Position numbers and translations under genes: made by a program. Of a stretch of 32,983 nt of DNA, positions 23,857 through 31,508 are shown piece after piece. The notes under the pieces are model-generated. The model searched no databases and was not told the DNA's origin. It saw nothing but the letters and a program-made list of their open reading frames with translations. This stretch comes from Streptomyces sp. NRRL B-1347 (GTDB lineage Bacteria; Actinomycetota; Actinomycetes; Streptomycetales; Streptomycetaceae). The number at the start of each line of letters is the position of its first letter. The first letter of the stretch is position 1. The stretch lies in NCBI RefSeq assembly GCF_000720325.1, contig NZ_JOJM01000088.1, forward strand, positions 1 through 32,983. The letters are read 5' to 3'.

Positions 23857-25116
23857 TCAGGCGAACGCCACCGTGTGCCACGGGCTGTCCGGGTCCGTCG
23901 TCAGGGCCCGGTGGGCGTGCAGGACCGTGGTGTACCAGCTGCCGAACTCCTCCTCGTCGAAGTGCAGACAGCGGCCGAGGACGTAGCCCGCGGAGAACTC
24001 CTCCCAGGACGCGTACGCCGAGCGTGCCGCGCGGGAGGCCTCCTCCAGGGCCGAACCGAGCTCGGCCCGGGTGGCGTAGCGGGCGCCGCGGCCCCAGCGG
24101 GCCATCTTGGAGGCGCGGCCGATGTCCCAGGCCGCCACGGTGTCCACCCGGCCGTCGGCGGGCAGCAGGCCGTCCGCGCGGAAGCGGGCCTCGTAGCGCA
24201 GGACCTTGCCGACGAGCGCGCGCAGGGCGGCCACGAACTGGTCGAGCTCCGGGTCGTCGCCGGGGCGGTGCGGCGTGTCGGGGCCGCTCGTCGCCACCAC
24301 GCGGTCCCGCAGCGTGACCTCCACGCACTGCCGCCACAGGTCCGGGTCCACCGCGCCGCGCCCGGTGGCGACGGCGGTGCGGGCGCCGAGGACGAAGTCC
24401 CAGTACCAGGGGCTCACTTCGCGGTCGAGCAGGCGCCGCTGGACGGCGTGCCACTCCTCGCGGTCGCGCACGCCCCACCACTCCTCCAGGCGCGCCACCT
24501 CGTTGCTGTAGCCCGCGCCGTGCCAGTCGAGGGTGTTCCAGGCGTCGCCGTTGGCGTAGCAGAGGTGGGCGCCGCAGGCCAGGCCGTGCAGCAGCGCGCC
24601 CGGTGCGGGGGCGCCGGTGCGGCGGGTCTCGATGCGGTCGCCGAGCCGGTCCGCGCGGTGGTGCTCGGCGTGCAGGTCGGCCCAGACCTCCCGCTCCTCG
24701 TCCGTGGTCAGGAAGTACTGCTCGCACGGCGTCCGGGTGTTGACGACCAGGACGTCGACGTCGTCGGGCCAGGCGGCGGCGAGGGTGCCGAGCGTCACGT
24801 ACTCGTAGACGAGGTCGGGGTGCGGGGGCGGCAGGAAGCCGGCCGTGTAGACCTGCGCGACCCGGCGGCCGTCGGGCACCTCGATGCTGAACAGGGGCGG
24901 CGCGTCGGGCCGCGCGGCGAGGTCGGTGAGCGGCACGGGGCGGTAGAGGCCCGCGACGGCGAGCGCCCGCAGATACGTGTAGCCGTCGTCCGCGAGGGTC
25001 AGCTCGTACAGGTGCTCCTCCAGGTCGGCGGGCGCCTGCCAGGGCGAGCCGTCCGCCGGTGCCGGGACGACCGGGAACACCTCGTCGTGGTACTCGTCTT
25101 CGGCTGCCGCGTACAT
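23857..25116 (-). CDS. SseB-like / DUF1266 protein
   Basis: 419 residues from ATG 25116. Residues about 33-137 look SseB-like: YLRALAVAGLYRPVPL, DGRRVAQVYTAGFL, and VDVLVVNTRTPCEQYFL, matching the family's VNPGTPxE strand. From about 200 comes a DUF1266 region, with the typical WDIGRASKMARWGRGARY and SAYASWEEFSAGYVLGRCL near the C-terminus, rich in Trp. Both domains are common in Streptomyces proteins near secretion or toxin-immunity genes, but no biochemical function is known. It lies between the hydrolase-P450 fusion and the NB-ARC gene on the same strand (88 bp and 133 bp gaps), with a hairpin upstream suggesting separate transcription. Confidence 0.75.
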   Translation of the reverse strand: MYAAAEDEYHDEVFPVVPAPADGSPWQAPADLEEHLYELTLADDGYTYLRALAVAGLYRPVPLTDLAARPDAPPLFSIEVPDGRRVAQVYTAGFLPPPHPDLVYEYVTLGTLAAAWPDDVDVLVVNTRTPCEQYFLTTDEEREVWADLHAEHHRADRLGDRIETRRTGAPAPGALLHGLACGAHLCYANGDAWNTLDWHGAGYSNEVARLEEWWGVRDREEWHAVQRRLLDREVSPWYWDFVLGARTAVATGRGAVDPDLWRQCVEVTLRDRVVATSGPDTPHRPGDDPELDQFVAALRALVGKVLRYEARFRADGLLPADGRVDTVAAWDIGRASKMARWGRGARYATRAELGSALEEASRAARSAYASWEEFSAGYVLGRCLHFDEEEFGSWYTTVLHAHRALTTDPDSPWHTVAFA

Positions 25117-25166
25117 GCCCGGCTCTCGCTTCCGTGTTCGGGATGATCTTCTCCGAACCGTATCCC

Positions 25167-25191
25167 GGCCCCGCCGGAGCGGCCCGGGGCC
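25167..25191 (-). terminator. GC-rich hairpin after the hydrolase-P450 gene
   Basis: GGCCCCG (25167-25173) and CGGGGCC (25185-25191) pair across an 11-nt loop that itself can pair (GCCG-GAG-CGGC). It starts 13 bp after the stop at 25205 on the minus strand, so it probably ends the fusion transcript before the DUF1266 gene. Confidence 0.45.
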
Positions 25192-25204
25192 CCTCGGGGG
25201 GCCT

Positions 25205-27193
25205 TCAGCCGACGAGGTTCAGGCGCAGCGACTTGAGGCCGTTGATGAAGTGCGAGACGAGGCGGGCGGGCGGCGCCGCCCGGGTGATGACCGGCGCGGC
25301 GGCGAGGAACTCCTCGTACAGGACCGTCAGTTGCAGGCGTGCGAAGTGCGCGCCCAGGCAGACGTGCGGGCCGTCGCCGAACGACACGTGCGGGTTCGGC
25401 GCCCGCGTCAGGTCGAGCCGGTCGGGGTCGGCGAAGGCGCGCTCGTCGCGGTTGGCCGCGGCGTGCAGGACGACCACCTTGTCGCCGCGCCGGATCCGCC
25501 GCCCGGCGAGCTCGGTGTCGCACGCGGCGGTGCGGCGGAAGCTCAGCACCGGCGGGTGCCAGCGCAGCAGCTCCTCCACCGCACCGGCCATCGGGGCCTC
25601 GCCCGTGCGCAGCCGGCGCTGCTCGGCCGGGTGCCCGGCGAGCGCGAGCAGCCCGCCGGGCGCCGCGCCGCGCACGGTGTCGTTGCCCGCGACCGTGAGC
25701 AGGAAGAAGCACATCTCCAGCTCGGGCGCGCTCACTTCGGGCGTGGTGGCGAGCGTGGTGAGGACGTCGTCGCCCGGGTGCCGCCGCTTGTGCGCCGCCA
25801 GCTCGGTGGCGTACGCGAACATGTCGCGCAGCAGGGCGGGGGAGCGCGGGTTCACCGGCCGTCCGTCCGCGCCGACGACCTGCTCGCCCGCCTCGTCTGG
25901 GTCCTGGTAGCCGATGACGCGCCGGGTCCAGTCCAGGAGCAGGCCCCGGTCGGACGCGGGCACGCCGAGCAGGTCCGCGAGGTTGAGGACCGCGTAGTCG
26001 TCGGTGACCGCGGCGACGACGTCGCAGCCGCCGTCCCCCGCGCGGGCCGCGGCGACGGCCCCGGCGACCAGCGAGCGCGCCCGCCGCCGGGCCAGCGCCT
26101 CGAACCGGGCCACGCGGCGCGGCGTGAACGCCCGGCTGACCAGGCGGCGCAGCCCGCCGTGGCCGGGGGGATCCTGGTTGAGCATCATGCGGCGGATGAA
26201 CGGCAGGTCGTCCGGGTCCGGATCGCGGATCTGGGTGGCGCCCAGGTGGGAGGAGAACACCGTCGCGTCCTTGAGTACCGCCGTCACGTCCGCGTGCCGC
26301 GTCACCGCCCAGAAGCCGGGGCCCGCGGGCCAGCCGAGCACGGCAGGCTCGTCCTGCCAGGCCACCGGGTGGTGGTCGCGAAGCACGCGGTAGCGGTCGT
26401 ACGGCACGGCACGCGCGTACAGGCGCGGATCGAACACGTCCGGGACCTCGACTTCGACCTCGGGCGGTGCGTGGGCAACAGGTACCTGGCCTGCCGGTGC
26501 GCGGGGCCGATCGGGCGCGGCGGGGGGCAGCCAGGTCTGCCGCATGGTGTCCGCCGACAGAGCCGGGTCCAGGGCCCCGACCACGGCGAGCGCGGGCACC
26601 GGCGAACCCGTCACGCGGTCCTGGAAGTCGTGGCCCGTCCAGCCGTCGAGCCAGGCGCGGAACGCCTTGGCGTCGCTGCGCGCGAAGGACCGGTCCGCCA
26701 TGCGGCGCAGCCACGCCGCCGGGCGGCCGCCGCCCGTCGTGAAGTCGATGATCGCCCGGCGGCTGTCCGCCGCGTGCTCGGCCGACTCGAACAGCTCCCG
26801 CTGCTCCGGCGGCATCGGGATGCCCGACGCGGGCACCGGCGACACGCCGACGATCCTGCGCACCCGGTCCGGCGCGTCGGCCAGGACGTGCTGTGCCACG
26901 GCGCCGCCCATCGAGTGCCCGACCACCGAGAACCGCGCCCAGCCGAGGTGGTCCGCAAGGGCCACGACGTCGGCCGCGGCCTCGGCCGTCGTGAACGCAC
27001 CGGGCGCGTCCCGCGCCTCGCCGTAGCCGCGCAGGTCCACCACGGCGTACGCGAAGGCGCCGGTGTCCAGGTCGGCGAGGACCGGCGCGAACGCCGACCG
27101 GTCGGCCAGCCAGCCGTGGACGGCGATCACTTTGTGCGGGCCTTCGCCCACCAGGTCATGAGGCAGCGTGAAGGAGGTCACGCCCGCCACCAT
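25205..27193 (-). CDS. Alpha/beta-hydrolase fused to cytochrome P450
   Basis: One uninterrupted 662-codon frame from ATG 27193 (GTG 27181 possible). Residues 10-250: alpha/beta-hydrolase with oxyanion region VHGWLAD, nucleophile GHSMGG (S94) and acid GALDP (D209). The last third of that fold is short and Pro-rich; H241 in VAHAPPE sits at about the right distance to be the catalytic His. Residues 251-662: P450 with LRDHHPVAW, FSSHLGATQIRDPDP, MMLNQDPPGHGGLRRLVS, I-helix AGNDT (502-506), ExxR (541-544) and heme loop FGDGPHVCLG (C612). The P450 half resembles the CYP125/142/124 group that oxidises steroid or fatty side chains. No ferredoxin gene is adjacent. Hydrolase plus P450 in one chain suggests sequential action on one substrate. 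Confidence 0.85.
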   Translation of the reverse strand: MVAGVTSFTLPHDLVGEGPHKVIAVHGWLADRSAFAPVLADLDTGAFAYAVVDLRGYGEARDAPGAFTTAEAAADVVALADHLGWARFSVVGHSMGGAVAQHVLADAPDRVRRIVGVSPVPASGIPMPPEQRELFESAEHAADSRRAIIDFTTGGGRPAAWLRRMADRSFARSDAKAFRAWLDGWTGHDFQDRVTGSPVPALAVVGALDPALSADTMRQTWLPPAAPDRPRAPAGQVPVAHAPPEVEVEVPDVFDPRLYARAVPYDRYRVLRDHHPVAWQDEPAVLGWPAGPGFWAVTRHADVTAVLKDATVFSSHLGATQIRDPDPDDLPFIRRMMLNQDPPGHGGLRRLVSRAFTPRRVARFEALARRRARSLVAGAVAAARAGDGGCDVVAAVTDDYAVLNLADLLGVPASDRGLLLDWTRRVIGYQDPDEAGEQVVGADGRPVNPRSPALLRDMFAYATELAAHKRRHPGDDVLTTLATTPEVSAPELEMCFFLLTVAGNDTVRGAAPGGLLALAGHPAEQRRLRTGEAPMAGAVEELLRWHPPVLSFRRTAACDTELAGRRIRRGDKVVVLHAAANRDERAFADPDRLDLTRAPNPHVSFGDGPHVCLGAHFARLQLTVLYEEFLAAAPVITRAAPPARLVSHFINGLKSLRLNLVG

Positions 27194-27338
27194 GACCGCG
27201 AATCCCGGGCCGCGCAAGAGCGCGGCCCGGCGTCCCGCGGGCCGTTCCGCACGGCGCCGGGGCGGCCGGATTTCCCCCTGGTGGCGGGAAGTTGGCCGAC
27301 CGCCTGCGAGGGGCGCCCCCGGATGGTCAGAATGTGGC

Positions 27339-29777
27339 ATGGCCATCCGCCGCCTCAGCTACCGGCTCGACGAGGAGCCGGTCACCGGAGCCGTCCGACT
27401 GATCCCCGTCCCCGCGTCCGCACCCCCGTCGACCATGTCCATGCACCCCGACGGGACCGAACGCGAGGACCAGCGGCAGCTGCGGGAGTGGGCCGAACTG
27501 GCCATCGGCGCCGGGCACACCCGGGGCCGCGGCCACTCGGGCGACGGACCCGGCCTCAGCTACAGCAGGCTGCCGGACGGCGGCAGCCTGCTGTGCGCCA
27601 CGGGCATCGACGCCGGCGTGACGGCGTACTACCTGACCGAGGCCGACACGACGGCCCGGTTCGCCGAGGAATGGCCGATCACCTGGGGAGAAGCGGGAGC
27701 GGACCAGGAACCCACGCGGGCCCCGCGGGGCGGACCCGCCGCCCTCGACCACGACGGGCTCGGCCACGACGGGCTCGGCCACGACGGGCTCGGCCACGAC
27801 GGGCTCGGCCACGCGGACCTCGTCGCCTTCGCCCGCGCCCACGAACCCCGCGTCGCCCCCTTCCTCGCCGACGTGCGCCGCCTCTTCGACGACCCGGCCG
27901 GGCGGCAGCTCGTCGTCGCCGAGGAGAGACCCGGCACCGTCGCCCGCTGGATCGCCCTCGCCTGCGCCTCGCTGCCCGCCGCGTACGTGCCGTCGCTGAC
28001 GTTCACCACCGGAGCCGCGGACCCCGGGCGCGCCCCGCAGCACATCGTCGGCATCGGGCCCGACGCCGACTTCGACCGCGGCGACCCCACCGTCCTCGAC
28101 CACCTCTACCGCGTCCACGACGGCCTCGGCGGGCCCGGCAGCCCGCCCCGCGCCGACGTCTGGGCCACCTGGACGGCCCGCCTCTGGCTCGCCGGGGAGC
28201 CGCTGCCCCGGGCGGGGGCCGCCGACGGCGACCCCTTCGCGGCCGGGCCGCTCGTCCCGCACCTGCTGCGCGCCGGACTCCTCACCGGGCGCGAGCTGAC
28301 CGGGCTCGACGGCGACGCGCTGCGGGCGGCCGTCGACACCCTCGTCGCGTCCGTGACCGACGGCGGCACCGACCACGCCCGACTCCTCGCCGTCTGCCGC
28401 GACCTGTACGCCCACGACCCCGCCGCCGCTGCCCCCCTCGCGCTCGCCCTCGCCCGGCACCGGCTCGGCGCCGTACGCCCCGCGGAGCTGCCCGGCGAAC
28501 TGGGCGCCGTCTGCGCCGAGTTGCCCCTCAGTGCCGATGCCGTACGAGTCCTGCGCGGCGAGTACGGCGGCGACGCCGAAAAGGCGCTGCGGCGCGCCCT
28601 GCGCGACCCGGTCGACACCTGGGCCGAGCCGCTGCGCCTGGCCCTCGCCGTCGGCGCCGACGACGGGCGCGGCCTCGGCGAGGCCGTCGACCGGCTCGCC
28701 CGCGCCCTGCGCGACCCCACGGGAGTCGACCGCGAACCGGCCGTGCGGGTCCTCGACGACGTCGGCAGCGAGCCGCTGACCCGCCGCGTGCTGCGCCGCC
28801 TCGCCGACGCCACCCACAGCCGCCGCCTCGACCTGCTCGTGGAGCTCGCTGACTCGCCGTACGGCGACTGGCTGCGCCGCAACCTCGACGAGGCGTCGCC
28901 GCTGCCCCTGCGCCTGGCCGAGGCCGCCGCCCGCTGGCGGGCGGGCGGCGGCGGGCTGCGCGGCATGGAGCTGTTCGCGAAGCTCACCGAGGTCCTGCCG
29001 CGCCGCCGGGTCACCGACGCGGAGACGCTGCGGCAGCTGTGGTGGCTGGTCTGGGGCAGCTCCTGCCCCGCCCCCGGCGAGCTGTCGTGGGTGGCCCACA
29101 CCTGCACGGTGCGGCTGCTCGTCGGCGCCGGGTACGGCATGCGGATGACGGGCCTGCTCGCCGCGCCGGACGGGGTGGACAGGGAACTCGTCGGGTTCGC
29201 CGCCGACCTGCTGCACGAGAAGCAGCTGTCCCGGGGGCACCGCGCCACCGCCGAGCTGCTCGTCCTCGCCCAGGACCTCGCCGACGGCCGCAAGGCCCTG
29301 CTCCAGGGCCTCCGGCGCTTCGAGGCGCTGTGCGTCGACGCGGGCACCCTCGACGTCACCGTGCGGCGCGGCGTGTTCCGGCTCGTCGCCCGCGCCCTGG
29401 CCCACGCGGACGCGGACCAGCTGGCCCGCCCGCCCGCCTTCGGCCTGCTGGTCGCCGCCGGGCCCGAACTCCTCGACCCCTACCGCGCGTTCATGCTCGA
29501 CGAGGACCGCAGGAGCCGTCTGGAGCGCGAACTCCCGCTGCGGCCGGCCGAGGTGGCCGCCTACTACTACGTGTGGCGCAGGCGCGAGCGCCGGGGCATC
29601 AGCCACGACTGGCAGCGCGTCGCCGCCGAACTCCTCGACGAGATCCTCGGACCCGTCACGGTCCGCCTGGACGACCGGCAGCTCTCCGACGTGGCCGACG
29701 TCATGGCCAAGCGCCAGGGCGGCCTCGACCGCGTCCGGGAGTGGAACGCCTGGCGCAACAGCTTCCGAGCCCGCTGA
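27339..29777 (+). CDS. GTPase-associated protein 1 (GAP1)-family protein
   Basis: 812 residues from ATG 27339. The start MAIRRLSYRLDEEPVTGAV and GLSYSRLPDGGSLLCATGI fit the GAP1 N-terminal domain; a His/Asp/Gly repeat linker follows at about 138-157; the middle domain shows RWIALACASLPAAYVPSLTF and TTGAADPGRAPQHIVGIGPD; the long helical C-terminal region (about 330-812) ends with YYYVWRRRERRGISHDW. GAP1 proteins were described by comparative genomics in NTP-dependent conflict systems with GTPases, vWA, PP2C and kinase partners. No enzymatic motif is visible, so an adaptor or sensor role is likely. The vWA gene follows 85 bp later; the GTPase usually found with GAP1 is absent here. Confidence 0.78.
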   Translation: MAIRRLSYRLDEEPVTGAVRLIPVPASAPPSTMSMHPDGTEREDQRQLREWAELAIGAGHTRGRGHSGDGPGLSYSRLPDGGSLLCATGIDAGVTAYYLTEADTTARFAEEWPITWGEAGADQEPTRAPRGGPAALDHDGLGHDGLGHDGLGHDGLGHADLVAFARAHEPRVAPFLADVRRLFDDPAGRQLVVAEERPGTVARWIALACASLPAAYVPSLTFTTGAADPGRAPQHIVGIGPDADFDRGDPTVLDHLYRVHDGLGGPGSPPRADVWATWTARLWLAGEPLPRAGAADGDPFAAGPLVPHLLRAGLLTGRELTGLDGDALRAAVDTLVASVTDGGTDHARLLAVCRDLYAHDPAAAAPLALALARHRLGAVRPAELPGELGAVCAELPLSADAVRVLRGEYGGDAEKALRRALRDPVDTWAEPLRLALAVGADDGRGLGEAVDRLARALRDPTGVDREPAVRVLDDVGSEPLTRRVLRRLADATHSRRLDLLVELADSPYGDWLRRNLDEASPLPLRLAEAAARWRAGGGGLRGMELFAKLTEVLPRRRVTDAETLRQLWWLVWGSSCPAPGELSWVAHTCTVRLLVGAGYGMRMTGLLAAPDGVDRELVGFAADLLHEKQLSRGHRATAELLVLAQDLADGRKALLQGLRRFEALCVDAGTLDVTVRRGVFRLVARALAHADADQLARPPAFGLLVAAGPELLDPYRAFMLDEDRRSRLERELPLRPAEVAAYYYVWRRRERRGISHDWQRVAAELLDEILGPVTVRLDDRQLSDVADVMAKRQGGLDRVREWNAWRNSFRAR
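27751..27810 (+). repeat. Four perfect 15-bp tandem repeats inside the GAP1-family gene
   Basis: Unit ACGACGGGCTCGGCC at 27751, 27766, 27781 and 27796, encoding the five-residue repeat HDGLG four times in the linker after the N-terminal domain. Because the unit is a multiple of three, copy-number change would alter linker length without a frameshift. Confidence 0.92.
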
Positions 29778-29862
29778 CCGCCGCGCGCCCGCCGCGGCGA
29801 AACCGGCGACCGGCGCCCCGCGTCCCTACGTACCGACTGATCCCCCCCTGGAGAGGGCCAGC

Positions 29863-30585
29863 GTGAACCCAGCCGACCACAGTAGTGACACCACCGAGAT
29901 CGTCGACAACTTCCCGGGCGGCTCCATGGCCAGCCGCCCCGTCCACTTCATCTGGATGCTCGACTGCTCGGGCTCCATGAGCGTCAACGGCAAGATCGGC
30001 CAGCTGAACTTCGCCATCCGCGAGGCCATCCCGGAGATGCAGCAGGCCGCCGACTCCAACCCCGCCGCGTCGCTGCTCGTGCGCGCCATCTCCTTCGCCA
30101 GCGGGGCGAGCTGGCACGTCAGCGAGCCGACCCCGGTGAACAGCTTCTCCTGGGAGGACGTGCACACGTACGGCGGCACGGACATGGGCGCCGCCTTCAA
30201 GCTCGCCGCGGGCGCGCTCCAGACGCCGCCGATGCCGCAGCGCGCGCTGCCGCCGGTGCTCGCGCTCGCCTCCGACGGACAGCCCACCGACGACTGGCGG
30301 GCGGGTCTGCGCGCCATCGACAGCACGCCCTGGGGCAAGCGGGCCGTGCGCGTCGCCGTGGCCATCGGCGACGACGCGGACAAGAGCATGCTCAAGGAGT
30401 TCCTCGCCAACCCCGAGCTGGAGCCGCTGCAGGCCAAGAACCCGCGCCAGCTCGCCGCCGCCATCCGCTGGATGTCCACGGCGGTCGTCAAGGACGCCTC
30501 GACGCCCAAGGTCGAGGACGCCAAGCCCGCGACGCCCCTTGGCCCGCCGCTGACCAAGGTCGAGGGCGAAGCCGACATCTGGTGA
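29863..30585 (+). CDS. TerY-like von Willebrand factor A protein
   Basis: 240 residues from GTG 29863 with GGAGAGG 7 nt upstream. One vWA domain with an intact metal-ion-dependent adhesion site: DCSGSMS (D34, S36, S38), GGTDMG (T106) and SDGQPTD (D138). TerY-type vWA proteins bind partner proteins through the metal. The C-terminal 35 residues are a Lys/Pro-rich tail. Its stop overlaps the PP2C start in GTGA (30582-30585). This is the first member of the TerY-P triad: vWA, phosphatase, kinase. Confidence 0.9.
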   Translation: MNPADHSSDTTEIVDNFPGGSMASRPVHFIWMLDCSGSMSVNGKIGQLNFAIREAIPEMQQAADSNPAASLLVRAISFASGASWHVSEPTPVNSFSWEDVHTYGGTDMGAAFKLAAGALQTPPMPQRALPPVLALASDGQPTDDWRAGLRAIDSTPWGKRAVRVAVAIGDDADKSMLKEFLANPELEPLQAKNPRQLAAAIRWMSTAVVKDASTPKVEDAKPATPLGPPLTKVEGEADIW

Positions 30586-31490
30586 CCGCCGAGCAGGGGA
30601 CAGGCCGCGGCCCGGACGTCCGCTGGGCGCTGCTCACCGGCGGGGTCAAGGGCGTCGGCAAGAAGTACAGCCAGGACCGCTGGGCCGCGCGGGCCACCGC
30701 GGACGGACGCGCCGTCGTCCTCACGGTCGCCGACGGCCACGGCTCCGCCGCGCACTTCCGCAGCGACCTGGGCGCCCGCTGGGCCGTGGAGGAGTTCACG
30801 GCGTGCGCGGAGGCCTTCGCGCACGAGGCGGTGCGGGTCGGCGCGGACGCCGCGGGCTGGCCGGAGCTGCGGGCCGAGGCCCGGCTCCTGCCGCAGGCGG
30901 TCGGGCACCGCTGGCACCGGCGCGCGCGGTTCCACGACAGCAACACGCCCGCGCGGGGGGCGTCCCCCGCCCAGCGCGCCGCCGCCCACCGGCGGACGCG
31001 CGGCCGCGGCACCCCGGACCTGGCCGCGTACGGCAGTACGCTGCTCGGCGCCGTCCTGACCGAACACACCCTCATGTGCTGGCAGTTGGGCGACGGTGAC
31101 ATCGTCCTCGTGGACGACGGCGGCGTGCCGCACACCCCGCTGTCCAGCGGCCCGGACATGGGTGACGAGACCGACTCGCTGTGCGAACCGGAGCCGTGGC
31201 GCAAGACCCGTACGCACTGGCAGCCCATCACCGGCGGCCCGCCGCCCGCCGTGCTGCTCTCCACCGACGGCCTGTCGAAGAGCTTCGCCGACCACCAGGG
31301 CTTCCTGGACTTCGCCACCGGGGTGCGCGAGCGGGCCGCCGAGCAGGGCGTGGCGGCGGTGCAGGGCCAGCTGGCGGACTGGCTGGCGCGGGCGGCGAAG
31401 TACTCGGGCGACGACACCACCCTCGTCGGGGCGTTCGGCGCCCGGTACGACACGAGTGACGCCACAGGAGGACACGAACCGCATGAGTGA
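30582..31490 (+). CDS. PP2C-family protein phosphatase
   Basis: 302 residues from GTG 30582, overlapping the vWA stop by 4 bp. The PP2C metal-binding motifs are all present: SQDRW (D32), VADGHGS (D51), QLGDGD (170-173), STDG (D229) and SGDDTTL (277-278). It should remove phosphates from Ser/Thr residues set by the neighbouring kinase, using two Mn/Mg ions. An Arg-rich insert (about 108-145) is unusual. Near its end AGGAGG begins at about 31466 and is followed by a ten-codon frame (31483-31512) that overlaps both the PP2C stop and the kinase start. Confidence 0.9.
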   Translation: MTAEQGTGRGPDVRWALLTGGVKGVGKKYSQDRWAARATADGRAVVLTVADGHGSAAHFRSDLGARWAVEEFTACAEAFAHEAVRVGADAAGWPELRAEARLLPQAVGHRWHRRARFHDSNTPARGASPAQRAAAHRRTRGRGTPDLAAYGSTLLGAVLTEHTLMCWQLGDGDIVLVDDGGVPHTPLSSGPDMGDETDSLCEPEPWRKTRTHWQPITGGPPPAVLLSTDGLSKSFADHQGFLDFATGVRERAAEQGVAAVQGQLADWLARAAKYSGDDTTLVGAFGARYDTSDATGGHEPHE

Positions 31491-31508
31491 AGGAACGGGG
31501 ACCCCAGC

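Noticed and set aside
27327..29606. 759-codon minus-strand open frame opposite the GAP1-family gene
   Set aside because: Shadow frame; composition is that of the reverse complement of a GC-rich gene, and the plus frame shows family features.
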